Shown here in pieces: positions 54,822-63,204 of a DNA stretch of 64,000 nt. The number at the start of each line of letters is the position of its first letter. Position 1 is the first letter of the stretch. Origin of the DNA: Brevundimonas aveniformis DSM 17977 (GTDB lineage Bacteria > Pseudomonadota > Alphaproteobacteria > Caulobacterales > Caulobacteraceae); assembly GCF_000428765.1 (NCBI RefSeq), contig NZ_AUAO01000001.1, positions 744,001-808,000 of the forward strand, read 5' to 3'. The notes beneath the pieces are model-generated. The model ran no database searches and was not told the DNA's origin. It saw only the letters and a program-made list of their open reading frames with translations. Position numbers and translations under genes: made by a program.

Positions 54822-55355
54822 ATGTCGATCGACACCCTGCGTGACGCCCTGCCGTCCTATGCCAAAGACCTGTCACTGAACCTGTCGTCCCTGGCCTCTG
54901 AGACGGTCCTGTCGGACGCTCAGAAGTGGGGCTGTTTCCTGGCCTGTGCCTATGCCATCGGCGAAGCGCAGACCGTGCGGGCCTTCGAGGCTGCGGCGTC
55001 CCAGCGTCTGTCGCCTGAAGCCATGACGGCTGCCAAGTCGGCCGCGGCGATCATGGGGATGAACAACGTCTATTATCGGTCGCTGCACCTGATGCACAAC
55101 GGCGAGTACAAGACCCTGCCGGCGCGCCTGCGCATGAATATCCTGGCCAATCCTGGTGCGCCCAAGGTCGAGTACGAGCTGTGGTGTACGGCGGTCTCGG
55201 CCATCAATGGCTGCGGGGCCTGTATCGACGCCCACGAGAAAACGCTGCGCGAACATGGCGCGACCAATGTGCAGATTCAGGCGTCTCTGCGGATTGCCGC
55301 CGTCGTCAATGCGGTGAGCCGGGTGCTGGCCGCCGAAGCGGCCCTCAACAGCTAG
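54822..55355 (+). CDS. ahpD: Alkylhydroperoxidase AhpD
   Basis: 177 aa from ATG 54822 with GGAG upstream. The AhpD fold contains the active-site CxxC, C131-C134 in NGCGACIDAHEK, with H138, and EYELWCTAVSAI before it. It reduces oxidised AhpC using lipoyl groups in known homologues (with Lpd/SucB in mycobacteria). Paired with ahpC, replacing AhpF. Confidence 0.94.
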   Translation: MSIDTLRDALPSYAKDLSLNLSSLASETVLSDAQKWGCFLACAYAIGEAQTVRAFEAAASQRLSPEAMTAAKSAAAIMGMNNVYYRSLHLMHNGEYKTLPARLRMNILANPGAPKVEYELWCTAVSAINGCGACIDAHEKTLREHGATNVQIQASLRIAAVVNAVSRVLAAEAALNS

Positions 55356-55357
55356 GA

Positions 55358-57196
55358 TCAGCCGGCGATCGCCGGCGTATCGTTCTGTTCGGCGCGTGCG
55401 ATCTCGGTCGGCACGCGCGGGAGCCAGATGGCCGCTGTCGAGCCGACGCCGGGTGTGCTGCCCAGGCGCAAGGCCCCGCCGAGGGATCGTGCAAAGCCAC
55501 GCGCTTGCGCCAGTCCCAGACCTTCAGCTCCAGGCCGCGTCGTGAAGAAGGGCTCCTGCGCCCGGACCAGGACGTCGGGGTCCATGCCGGGCCCCCGATC
55601 CGAAACCGTGATCTTTACATAGTCACCGACGACGAGGTCTGGGTCGCCGTCGGCCACGCTGGCCGACTCAATCCGCACGCGGATGGGCTCGGTCGGGCCC
55701 TGAGCCTGGCGCGCATTGATCATCAAGGCCGTCAGGGCGCTTTGCAGCCGCACCGGATCAAAGCGGGCATAGGCGGCGTTCTCGGCCACCTGGACCTCAA
55801 CGGCTCCGGCCTGAATAGGAGACGGAAGGCCGCGCACGATCGTGCCGACATCCAAGGCCCGCAACGTCGTCTCGTCGCCACGGGAATAGGCTGAAAGCTG
55901 TCGCGTCAGGACCTCGCCCCGCCGTCCGGCCGTGAGGGCTGCCTCCGCAACCCGACGCACCCGCTCGGGATTATCGGCCTGGCGCCCAATCATGTCGAGC
56001 GCGCCCAGCATGAGTGTAAGAAGGGCGTTGAAGTCCGTCGCGAGGCCGCCCGTCATTCGGCCGATGTCCTCAAGGCGGCGTCCCTCGGCGGTGTTGGAAT
56101 CCTCACGACGACGGCGCGCCTCGGACGCCGCCAGGGTCTGGTTCAGAGCCGTCTGCGTTTCCTCAGCCTGAGCCTCGGCGCGAGTCCGGGCCTGTTCCGC
56201 GATGGCGAGGCGCTCGGTAAGCTCTGCCAGGGCAGCTTGGGTATCCGCCTGTTCAGTGGCGTGGGTGTCGGTTTCCTCGAAGGGCAGATCGGTGACGTCC
56301 TCTCCGACCAGAAGGACGGCGTCGATGGCATCCTCAAGCGGCAGGGGCATGGCGGTCCAGCGGACGAACCGGCGCTCCTGGCCAACGGTCAGGGATTCCT
56401 CAATCGCGCTGGCAGGGACTTCGCCGGACTGGATGACTTGCGCCGCAAAGGCGTTGACGGCTTCCCAGCGATGCTCGGGTGAAATCAACTCGGCAAAGGG
56501 CCTGCCCCGCAGTGCGTCGGCGTCAAGACCCAGCATCCGGGCGACGGCAGCATTGGCTTCGCGGACCTGGCCTTCGGCCCCGATCACAAGAACCGGATTG
56601 GGCGCGGCGTCGAACACCCGGCGGGTCAGTTCGGCCTCGGGTGAAGCGGCTGGATTCAGGCTGTCGATCTCGACGATGGCGGCACTGGAACCGATAACCT
56701 GACCCAGGCTGTTCAGGATCGGCATGGCGGTCACCGACACCAGCAACCTCCGCTTGGTGCCAGGATGAGCGATGACATGCTGGAAGCCCTTGACCGTCTG
56801 GCCGCGCAGGGCGCGCGCATTGGGCAACAGTTCCGGCGGGATGAGCCGACCGTCGGGGTAGGTGATGCCCCAGGTGGCCGAGTGGAACCTCAGGCCGATC
56901 AGTTCCTGATCCTTGCGTCCCAGAAGGTGGTGGGCGGCGCGGTTGGCGAAAATGAAGCGGCCCTGGGTGTCTGTCTCGACCAAGGCGACAGGCAGGGAGG
57001 TGAGGATCTGGTTCAGCCGGGTTTCATGGATTTCGGCTTCGGTACGGAAACGATCCCGCTCGACTGTCGCATTTCGGTACGCCCAGGCGGCGCGACTGGT
57101 CAGGAAAATGAACAGCAAGGCAATTGCCGTTGCCAGCGCCAAAGCCAGGCCCAGCACCAGAACCCAGTTGACGTCGCCTTCCATGATCATACGCAT
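55358..57196 (-). CDS. PAS-domain sensor kinase with Thr in place of the phospho-acceptor His
   Basis: 612 aa if starting at ATG 57196 (57190 or 57184 also possible; a 75-bp upstream extension is unlikely). One N-terminal transmembrane span (VLVLGLALALATAIALLFIFL), then two PAS domains (ILTSLPVALVETDTQGRFIFAN and RVFDAAPNPVLVIGAEGQVREAN), a coiled coil and a HATPase (NARQAQG, DRGPGMDPD, GLGLAQARGF). The DHp box reads GRMTGGLATDFNALLTL; in the HWE/HisKA relatives this is GxxAHDFN, so the acceptor His is T387 (codon 56036-56038). Autophosphorylation should fail; it may be a pseudokinase, or phosphorylation uses another residue. It converges with ahpD. Confidence 0.88.
   Translation of the reverse strand: MRMIMEGDVNWVLVLGLALALATAIALLFIFLTSRAAWAYRNATVERDRFRTEAEIHETRLNQILTSLPVALVETDTQGRFIFANRAAHHLLGRKDQELIGLRFHSATWGITYPDGRLIPPELLPNARALRGQTVKGFQHVIAHPGTKRRLLVSVTAMPILNSLGQVIGSSAAIVEIDSLNPAASPEAELTRRVFDAAPNPVLVIGAEGQVREANAAVARMLGLDADALRGRPFAELISPEHRWEAVNAFAAQVIQSGEVPASAIEESLTVGQERRFVRWTAMPLPLEDAIDAVLLVGEDVTDLPFEETDTHATEQADTQAALAELTERLAIAEQARTRAEAQAEETQTALNQTLAASEARRRREDSNTAEGRRLEDIGRMTGGLATDFNALLTLMLGALDMIGRQADNPERVRRVAEAALTAGRRGEVLTRQLSAYSRGDETTLRALDVGTIVRGLPSPIQAGAVEVQVAENAAYARFDPVRLQSALTALMINARQAQGPTEPIRVRIESASVADGDPDLVVGDYVKITVSDRGPGMDPDVLVRAQEPFFTTRPGAEGLGLAQARGFARSLGGALRLGSTPGVGSTAAIWLPRVPTEIARAEQNDTPAIAG
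55361..55376. repeat. 16-bp perfect palindrome between ahpD and kinase gene ends
   Basis: GCCGGCGATCGCCGGC is fully self-complementary and lies 5 bp after the ahpD stop, inside the last codons of the convergent kinase. No T-tract on either side. Could help end transcription from both directions. Confidence 0.5.
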
Positions 57197-57302
57197 CACC
57201 CCTGCGGTCGAACCCTCGAACAGGGTGGATAAAGCAAGGTCCGGGCCGCTCCGGACCGATAGCGCACGCATGACCCTGAGGCGAGTCGCGGCATCGGAAC
57301 GG

Positions 57303-57992
57303 TTAGGTGTCGTCAGGCGGGGCCGAGCGTGCTTGGTGCCGCCGGCGGGCGTCTAGGACGGCAATGCCGACGGGAATCAGCCAATAGGCAAAGCCCGGTA
57401 GCCCGTAGCGAAGGCCCTGGGGGACGACCTGGGCAAGGACCGCTGACAGGAGGCCTGATGCGGCGATCACGCACCAGGTCTGGGTCCATTCCGCCAGACG
57501 GGGGCGATCCGCGGTGCTGACACCCAAGGCGACAGCGCGAAGGGTTCCGTACCGAAACAGCCAGACATAAAGCCCGCTCAGGATCGCAAAACCCAGGCCG
57601 TAGATCGTGAAGGTCGCCTTCAGATCATCCAGGCTGGCGATCATTTCGCCGCCTGGAAGTCGCCCACCAGACAGATAGTGGGCCGCCGTATTGGCGAGCA
57701 TCTGCAGCGGCATCACATAGACGAGAGACATGAAGACAATGGCCAGGCTGATCACGACCACCATGTTGTCACGGCGCGGTACCAGGTGGCCAAAACTGCG
57801 ATGCCCAAGCCAGAACATGGTGATCAGGCCAAACCCCATGGCAAAGGCAGGCACGCGGGCTAGGCCGGCATAGAGGCCCTCCACGCTGGTCGGAGCTTCA
57901 CCGCCCGCGACGATCAGCAGGGTCACCGCAAAGGCGAAGGCCGCATCGACGAAGGCGTCCAGGCGGTGGCTGTCCCTTTCGGCTGTCTCCAA
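57303..57992 (-). CDS. TMEM175/DUF1211-family membrane channel-like protein
   Basis: 229 aa from a TTG at 57992, fixed by GGAGG; the open frame upstream runs into the tRNA-Gly gene and is not coding. Six expected helices. The first has HRLDAFVDAAFAFAVTLLIV, matching the bacterial TMEM175 pore helix (RxxAFSDAVFA), but the FSD filter motif reads FVD. Further helices: WLGHRSFGHL, VVVISLAIVFMSLVYVMPLQM. Bacterial members are K+ channels; conduction by this variant is uncertain. It is transcribed toward the PAS kinase gene. Confidence 0.82.
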   Translation of the reverse strand: METAERDSHRLDAFVDAAFAFAVTLLIVAGGEAPTSVEGLYAGLARVPAFAMGFGLITMFWLGHRSFGHLVPRRDNMVVVISLAIVFMSLVYVMPLQMLANTAAHYLSGGRLPGGEMIASLDDLKATFTIYGLGFAILSGLYVWLFRYGTLRAVALGVSTADRPRLAEWTQTWCVIAASGLLSAVLAQVVPQGLRYGLPGFAYWLIPVGIAVLDARRRHQARSAPPDDT

Positions 57993-58065
57993 GTGCTCGC
58001 CTCCGTTCTGACGGAACGAAGGTGCGGGAGTCTGTTCAGAACCACAAGTTGGGAGAGCCGGAAAC

Positions 58066-58091
58066 AAAAAGCCCGGTCGCGGGGACCGGGC
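58066..58091 (-). terminator. Intrinsic terminator after tRNA-Gly
   Basis: Perfect 8-bp stem GCCCGGTC / GACCGGGC (58071-58078 and 58084-58091), followed on the minus strand by five T (58066-58070). It lies just beyond the 3' end of the tRNA gene. Confidence 0.9.
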
Positions 58092-58108
58092 CTGATCAAA
58101 TCTTCGAC

Positions 58109-58183
58109 TGGAGCGGGCGAGGCGATTCGAACGCCCGACCCTCACCTTGGCAAGGTGATGCTCTACCCCTGAGCTACGCCCGC
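58109..58183 (-). tRNA. tRNA-Gly (anticodon GCC), CCA encoded
   Basis: 75 nt on the minus strand. Acceptor stem GCGGGCG / CGCCCGC, D-loop with AGGGGTA, anticodon loop TTGCCAA between TCACC and GGTGA, T-loop TTCGAAT, discriminator T and encoded CCA. It reads Gly GGC/GGU codons. A terminator follows. Confidence 0.96.
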
Positions 58184-58283
58184 ATTCTTGAAGGAGCCGG
58201 GGTGGGGCTCCTCAGTCGAGAGGCGGCGCTATAGCCGAACGTCCGGGCGGGACGCAAGGGGGAGAATTCATAATGGCTTCGCG

Positions 58284-58311
58284 TTGACTCTCGCGTGCCG
58301 ATCCGTATAAG
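58284..58311 (+). promoter_or_regulatory. Probable sigma-70 promoter for rplU-rpmA
   Basis: TTGACT (58284-58289) and TATAAG (58306-58311) with a 16-bp spacer, near-consensus for this GC-rich genome. It is about 85 bp upstream of the rplU ATG, divergent from the tRNA-Gly gene. Confidence 0.8.
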
Positions 58312-58322
58312 TCCGCCCTCTT

Positions 58323-58358
58323 CGCCCGCGGGTTCCCCTCGCGGGCGCGATCTTTTTT
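58323..58358 (+). promoter_or_regulatory. Terminator-like hairpin in the rplU leader (putative attenuator)
   Basis: CGCCCGCG / CGCGGGCG stem (58323-58330 and 58340-58347) with a 9-base loop, followed after five bases by six T (58353-58358). It falls between the promoter and the rplU start, so it would act on the leader RNA. It may mediate autoregulation by L21 or transcription attenuation; no alternative antiterminator was fixed by eye. Confidence 0.65.
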
Positions 58359-58395
58359 GCGTCCGCGCAAGTTTTACAAGCCTAGAGGCCAAGCC

Positions 58396-58944
58396 ATGTA
58401 CGCGGTGATCAAGACCGGCGGCAAACAGTACCGGGTTCAACCGGGCGACCTGATCGTTGTTGAAAAGCTCGCCGGTGAACCGGGCGATGAAATCAAGCTG
58501 GACCAGGTCCTGATGATGGGCGACGACGTTGGGGCCCCCCTGGTCGCCAAGGCCTTCGCCTCGGCCGTTCTGGTCGAGACCCGCAAGGGTGAGAAGGTCA
58601 AGATCTTCAAGAAAATCCGCCGCCAGGGCTATCGCCGCACCAATGGCCACCGTCAGCCTGAGAGCGTGCTGCGCGTGGTCGGCCTGACCGGCTCGGACGG
58701 CAAGGCCCACAAGTGGGACGGCAAGGCCGACCTGACGACCAAGGCCGAGCTGGATGCCCGCGCCCGCAACCTGGCCCCGCGTGTCGAGGCCGAGGCCAAG
58801 CCGGTGAAGGCTGCCAAGCCCGCCAAGGCCGAAGCCGCTGCGGAAACCAAGGCTGCGCCGAAAAAGGCCGCTGCCGCCAAGACCGAAACCAAGACCAAGG
58901 CTGCGCCCAAGAAGGCCGCCGCCAAAAAGTCTGACGAAGCGTAA
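58396..58944 (+). CDS. rplU: 50S ribosomal protein L21 with long Ala/Lys-rich C-terminal extension
   Basis: 182 aa from ATG 58396 (MYAVIKTGGKQYRVQPGDLI). The L21 core ends near residue 105; family members usually have about 103 residues. The rest (about 110-182) is a low-complexity tail of AKPxKAA/AAPKKAAA repeats, highly basic, ending KKSDEA. Binds 23S rRNA near L20. It is the first gene of the rplU-rpmA operon; the tail resembles other extended alphaproteobacterial L21 proteins. Confidence 0.96.
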   Translation: MYAVIKTGGKQYRVQPGDLIVVEKLAGEPGDEIKLDQVLMMGDDVGAPLVAKAFASAVLVETRKGEKVKIFKKIRRQGYRRTNGHRQPESVLRVVGLTGSDGKAHKWDGKADLTTKAELDARARNLAPRVEAEAKPVKAAKPAKAEAAAETKAAPKKAAAAKTETKTKAAPKKAAAKKSDEA

Positions 58945-58956
58945 GGAGCTCGACCC

Positions 58957-59223
58957 ATGGCTCACAAGAAATCCGGTGGTTCGTCGCGTAACGGTCGCGA
59001 CTCGGAATCCAAACGCCTCGGCGTGAAGCGGTTCGGCGGCGAGCGTGTGCTTGCCGGCAATATCATCGTGCGTCAGCGCGGCACCAAATTCCATCCCGGC
59101 GACAATGTCGGCATGGGACGCGACCACACGCTCTTCGCCCTTATCGCCGGCGCCGTAACCTTCACCACCAAGCGCGGTGGCCGTTGTTACGTGTCGATTC
59201 AACAGCCGCAGGCGGCAGAATAG
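58957..59223 (+). CDS. rpmA: 50S ribosomal protein L27
   Basis: 88 aa. Starts [29 protein letters not shown], the full L27 signature; its N-terminus reaches the peptidyl transferase centre. GGAG sits in the ribosome site. It begins 12 bp after rplU and is followed by an intrinsic terminator. Confidence 0.97.
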   Translation: MAHKKSGGSSRNGRDSESKRLGVKRFGGERVLAGNIIVRQRGTKFHPGDNVGMGRDHTLFALIAGAVTFTTKRGGRCYVSIQQPQAAE

Positions 59224-59285
59224 CGATCCGATAAGGCAGCTTTCCGGATCGCCCCCAAAAGGTGATCCGGACAGACGAGCGCAAG

Positions 59286-59316
59286 CGGGGAGTCCGGACG
59301 CCGGGCTCCCCGTTTT
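59286..59316 (+). terminator. Intrinsic terminator after rpmA
   Basis: CGGGGAG-t-CCGG / CCGG-g-CTCCCCG stem (59286-59312) followed by TTTT and further T-rich sequence. It lies 62 bp downstream of the rpmA stop. Confidence 0.88.
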
Positions 59317-59346
59317 CGTTTCACGACCGGCTTGGGAGAAGCGGTC

Positions 59347-59916
59347 ATGTGCCTGATAGAGACAAGTCCTGAAATCCAGACGCGCCGCACGGTTCTGCGT
59401 GCGCCTGAAGCGGTCGATGCCGCTCGCATTGCGGCAGTCTGTGGTGACCTTGCGGTTGCCCGTATGACGGCACGCATGCCGCATCCCTATGCCCTGACGG
59501 ATGCCGAGGGCTGGATCGGTCGCGCCCAGGGCCAGGACCCGCGCGTCGAGCGCAACTTCGTCATTGATCATGATGAGGAAGGGGTCGTGGGCATGATTTC
59601 CCTGTTCCCCAGCGAGCAGCTTGCTGATGAAGCAACGCCACCGGGCCGCTCCGCGGTTCGAACCGAGCTGGGATACTGCATCGGGGCCTCCTGGGCCGGG
59701 CGTGGACTGGCCACGGAGGCCGTGCAGGGCCTGTTGGGCTGGGCGCGTCGGGATTGGAGCCGTCGTGTCGTCTCAGCCGGGCATTTCGCCGACAACCCGG
59801 CCTCGGGCCGCGTGCTCGAGAAGGCCGGCTTCCTCTACACGGGCGAGCGCCGTTCCCTGTTCAGCCGCGCACGGGGGGCCTGGGTCGCCTCGCGCATGAT
59901 GGTCTGGCTTGCCTAG
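59347..59916 (+). CDS. GNAT-family acetyltransferase (RimJ/RimL-like)
   Basis: 189 aa from ATG 59347 with GGGAG upstream. RimJ/RimL-type pattern: IQTRRTVLRAPEAVDAARIAAVC, LGYCIGASWAGRGLATEAVQGLLGWA (acetyl-CoA site) and AGHFADNPASGRVLEKAGFLYTGER. Members acetylate ribosomal-protein N-termini or small molecules; the substrate is unknown. It follows the rpmA terminator, so it likely has its own promoter. Confidence 0.88.
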   Translation: MCLIETSPEIQTRRTVLRAPEAVDAARIAAVCGDLAVARMTARMPHPYALTDAEGWIGRAQGQDPRVERNFVIDHDEEGVVGMISLFPSEQLADEATPPGRSAVRTELGYCIGASWAGRGLATEAVQGLLGWARRDWSRRVVSAGHFADNPASGRVLEKAGFLYTGERRSLFSRARGAWVASRMMVWLA

Positions 59917-59979
59917 AGGGCGACCTGTCAGGCGCGGACGGCTTGGGATCGCGCGCCGGACGGGTTATGTGCGGATCAC

Positions 59980-61428
59980 ATGGCCGTGAACGACGACTTT
60001 GATCCGACACCTCCTGCCCCACGGCGTGGGCCGCGTCGGCGTGCCTGGATCAATGGCCTGTCGGCCCGGTTGCTGCTGCTGACGGCGGCCTTTGCCATTG
60101 CTGTAGACCTGCTGATCCTGTTTCCGGCCGCCGCCAGCTTTCACGAACGCTGGGTGACGGACCGCGTCCGCGCCGCCGAGGTGGCCTCGCTGGTGGTGGA
60201 GGCGGCCCCCTATGCGACGGTCGAGGATAGTCTGGCGGACCGCCTGCTGGTTGGGGTCGGAGCCGACACGGTGGTGCTTCAGGAGAACGGCATCCGCCGC
60301 CTGTTGCGCGGCACGCCCAAGGAAGGGGCAACGCCCCACCTGATTGATCTTCGCGAGTCTGATCTGGCGGCGCGACTGCTGGACCCGTGGCTGACGCTGC
60401 TGGGGCCGGATGATCGGCGGATTCAGGTCATAGCGGCCCCGCGCTGGCGTTCGGGTGACTTCATCGACATCGTCGCCGAAGCGGCACCCTTGAAGGCCGA
60501 ACTGCGAACCTATGTCCTGCAGATCGTGTTTGCCTCGCTGGTGATCTCGGTCCTGGCCGGGGGGCTGCTCTATGCCGGTCTGGTCATTCTGGTGCTCGAG
60601 CCGGTCCGCCGCGTCACCCAGACCATCGAGCGTTTCCGCGATGACCCGGAAGCTGACCCCCGACCCATCCGCCACGAGCGGGTCGACGAGATCGGCCGCG
60701 TCGAGGACGAGCTGAACCGCATGCAGCAGGAGGTGCGATCAGCCTTGAGGTCCCGCGCACGACTGGCGGCGTTGGGCGAGGCGGTGGCCAAGATCAGCCA
60801 TGACCTTCGCAACATGCTGACAGCGGCCCAGATGGCGTCGGATCGTCTCGCGGATTCCGGTGATCCTACCGTGACTCGCGCCCTGCCGCGTCTGGAGCGG
60901 GCGCTGGATCGGGCGTTGAACCTGGCCCAGGACGTTCTGGCCTATGGTCGTTCGGAAGAGCCTCGTCCCGACCCCCGCCCGCTGAGACTGGTCCCAGCCA
61001 TCCATGCGGCTGCGGAAGACGCCGGGCTGACAGATCAGGGCGTGCGGCTGATCCAGCGCGCGCCCTCTCGGCTGAGAGTCGAGGCGGACCCTGAGCATCT
61101 GCACCGGATTCTGGTCAATCTGATGCGCAATGCTCGTGAGGCCATTGAGGCCGATCCTGAGCGTGACGGTATCGGGCGCGTGTCCCTGTCGGCGGTGCGG
61201 ACAGGCGACAAGGTCGAGATCCGGGTGCGTGACGATGGGCCGGGCCTTCCGGCCCGCGCGCGCGAACGCCTGTTCCTGCCGTTCCAGGGATCGACCCGCC
61301 GCAATGGTGCCGGTCTGGGCCTTCCGATTGCCCGTGAGCTGGCCCAGGCTGGAGGCGGCGATCTGGTACTGGACGTCACCGGGCCGGGCGGGACGGTGTT
61401 CCTGCTGACCCTGCCGGCCCAGCACTGA
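59980..61428 (+). CDS. HAMP-domain sensor histidine kinase
   Basis: 482 aa. Two membrane helices (LLLLTAAFAIAVDLLILFPAA near 31-51 and VFASLVISVLAGGLLYAGLVILVL near 183-207) flank a periplasmic domain of about 130 residues. HAMP follows (EPVRRVTQTIERFRDDPEADPRPI), then DHp with H274 in KISHDLRN and a HATPase (NLMRNAREAIE, RDDGPGLP, GAGLGLPIARELA). The cognate response regulator is not adjacent. Caulobacterales have a similar kinase near rplU-rpmA; the signal is unknown. Confidence 0.92.
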   Translation: MAVNDDFDPTPPAPRRGPRRRAWINGLSARLLLLTAAFAIAVDLLILFPAAASFHERWVTDRVRAAEVASLVVEAAPYATVEDSLADRLLVGVGADTVVLQENGIRRLLRGTPKEGATPHLIDLRESDLAARLLDPWLTLLGPDDRRIQVIAAPRWRSGDFIDIVAEAAPLKAELRTYVLQIVFASLVISVLAGGLLYAGLVILVLEPVRRVTQTIERFRDDPEADPRPIRHERVDEIGRVEDELNRMQQEVRSALRSRARLAALGEAVAKISHDLRNMLTAAQMASDRLADSGDPTVTRALPRLERALDRALNLAQDVLAYGRSEEPRPDPRPLRLVPAIHAAAEDAGLTDQGVRLIQRAPSRLRVEADPEHLHRILVNLMRNAREAIEADPERDGIGRVSLSAVRTGDKVEIRVRDDGPGLPARARERLFLPFQGSTRRNGAGLGLPIARELAQAGGGDLVLDVTGPGGTVFLLTLPAQH

Positions 61429-61434
61429 AGCGGT

Positions 61435-63156
61435 TCATTCCGTCAGGCTGACCCCGTCGCGCCGATTGTCGGCTCCGGCATCCCAGCGGCCGTTGCGCCA
61501 GATCCCCCCATGCAGGCCGCTGGTTTCAGAGGCATTGGGACGCAGCGGTGCCCCCGAGGTCGCCAGCGCCTCGCGTATGGCCGGGCTGAACAGCTCCGTA
61601 TCGGCCCCGATACTGGACCCGCGGACAACCAGATTGGGCAGATCAAAGGCGGCCTGCATCGACAGATTCCAGTTCAGCACCCCGATCAGGGCCTTGGCGT
61701 TGTAGGCGAGGATGGAGTTGCCCCCCGGCGATCCCAGGGCTCCGACCAGCCGCCCCTGACGATCCAGGATGATCGCGGGGGCCATCGAGGATCGGGGCCG
61801 TTTCCCCGGGGCCACGGCATTGGCGGCGGGACGACCCTGGGCATCGACCGGCGAGAACGAAAAGTCGGTCATCTGATTGTTGAGGAAAAAGCCCCCGGCC
61901 ATCCGCCCGGATCCGAACAGGCTTTCGACCGTCGTGGTCATGGATACGGCGTCGCCCCATTGGTCGACGATGACGAAGTGGCTGGTCCCCGCCGGTTCGC
62001 GCGTCGCATCCGGTGCGCGCTCGCTCGGGGCACCGGGCGGCGTACCCGGCCCAACCGGTCCAGTCACCGTAGGAACCAGCGCGGCCCGGGTCGCGACGTA
62101 GTCGGCATCCAGCAGCCCGGCGACCGGAACGGCCACATGGTCGGCATCCCCCACATAGAGGTCACGATCTGCATACATCAGTCGCTGGAGCCGAGCGAAG
62201 GCCACCCAGGCTTCGGGGCTGTCGGGGCCACGGTCGATGTCGGGGGTATGCTCGGCCATGGCCAGGAGCTGAAGCAGGCCCACGCCTGAGGATGGCGGCG
62301 GCGGCACGCAGACGAGATAGACTCGATAGGCCTGACAGACAGCCTCACGGCGGACGGGTCGATAGGCGGCCAGATCGGCCAGGGTGAGCCCGCCCGGATC
62401 GTTCCCGTCCTGGACGGCCGCTACGATCTGGCGGGCCAGGTCGCCCCGGTAGAAATAGTCCGGCCCGTCGGCGGCCAGCCGCCGCACCGTCTCGGCATAG
62501 GCGCGGTTGGTCAGGACATCGCCGGCGCGTGGGCGCGTCCCGTCGGGTCGCTCGAAATAGGCGTCGGCCCAGACGGTATGCGACTGGGGCGCGGCTTCTG
62601 CCGACATATTGATGAAGGTGCCCAGGCGTGGCGGCACGACAAATCCGTCGCGAGCCAGTCGCTCGGCGTCGTTGAACAGCCCTGACCAGGCCAGACGTCC
62701 ATGATCGGCCTGCGCCATCGCCAGCATGGCCACCGCGCCGGGCGTGCCCACCGAGCGGCCCGACAGCACCGCTGAACGGAAGTCCTCAGGCCGACCGTCG
62801 CGCATGAACAGCTCCGGTGTCACCGAGGCCGGGGCGGTTTCGCGCCCGTCATAGACGGTGATCGCCCCCGTCTCGGCGTCATAGTGGACCATGAAGGCCC
62901 CGCCCCCCAGGCCCGAACTCTGAGGCTCGACCAGACCAAGCACCGCCTGAACCGCCACCGCTGCATCCACGGCCGAGCCACCCCGCCGCAGCACCGCCAT
63001 ACCGGCTTGCGCCGCCATCGGATTGGCCGCAGAGACGAAGGGGCCGTGCGCCCTTTCGGCGGGCGCGGGGATGTCCGGGCGCTGTGGCGTGGTCTGGCCG
63101 ACGCCCGAACAGGCGCAAAGGGTCAGGGCGGTGGCGAGGGCGAGGATCAAACGCAT
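61435..63156 (-). CDS. ggt: Gamma-glutamyltransferase lipoprotein
   Basis: 573 aa. Signal peptide with a lipobox-like LCAC (C16), so likely lipid-anchored in the periplasm. The small/large subunit junction is at the catalytic Thr in GTSHFVIVDQWGDAV; AANPMAAQAGMAVLRRGGSAVDAAVAVQ is the N-terminal signature, and SSMAPAIIL and GSPGGNSIL line the gamma-glutamyl site. It cleaves glutathione and other gamma-glutamyl peptides. It is expected to autoprocess into two chains. Confidence 0.92.
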   Translation of the reverse strand: MRLILALATALTLCACSGVGQTTPQRPDIPAPAERAHGPFVSAANPMAAQAGMAVLRRGGSAVDAAVAVQAVLGLVEPQSSGLGGGAFMVHYDAETGAITVYDGRETAPASVTPELFMRDGRPEDFRSAVLSGRSVGTPGAVAMLAMAQADHGRLAWSGLFNDAERLARDGFVVPPRLGTFINMSAEAAPQSHTVWADAYFERPDGTRPRAGDVLTNRAYAETVRRLAADGPDYFYRGDLARQIVAAVQDGNDPGGLTLADLAAYRPVRREAVCQAYRVYLVCVPPPPSSGVGLLQLLAMAEHTPDIDRGPDSPEAWVAFARLQRLMYADRDLYVGDADHVAVPVAGLLDADYVATRAALVPTVTGPVGPGTPPGAPSERAPDATREPAGTSHFVIVDQWGDAVSMTTTVESLFGSGRMAGGFFLNNQMTDFSFSPVDAQGRPAANAVAPGKRPRSSMAPAIILDRQGRLVGALGSPGGNSILAYNAKALIGVLNWNLSMQAAFDLPNLVVRGSSIGADTELFSPAIREALATSGAPLRPNASETSGLHGGIWRNGRWDAGADNRRDGVSLTE

Positions 63157-63204
63157 GTCGTCTTGCTAAACCAGCCGCCGCGCCGGGGCAAAGCCGACCT
63201 CGAT

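Noticed and set aside
57993-58145. N-terminal extension of the TMEM175-like protein
   Set aside because: The open frame passes through the tRNA-Gly gene and its terminator; a TTG with a good Shine-Dalgarno is a better start.
61680-61760. Frameshift in the gamma-glutamyltransferase gene
   Set aside because: The frame is continuous from start to stop with all motifs; no frameshift is present.
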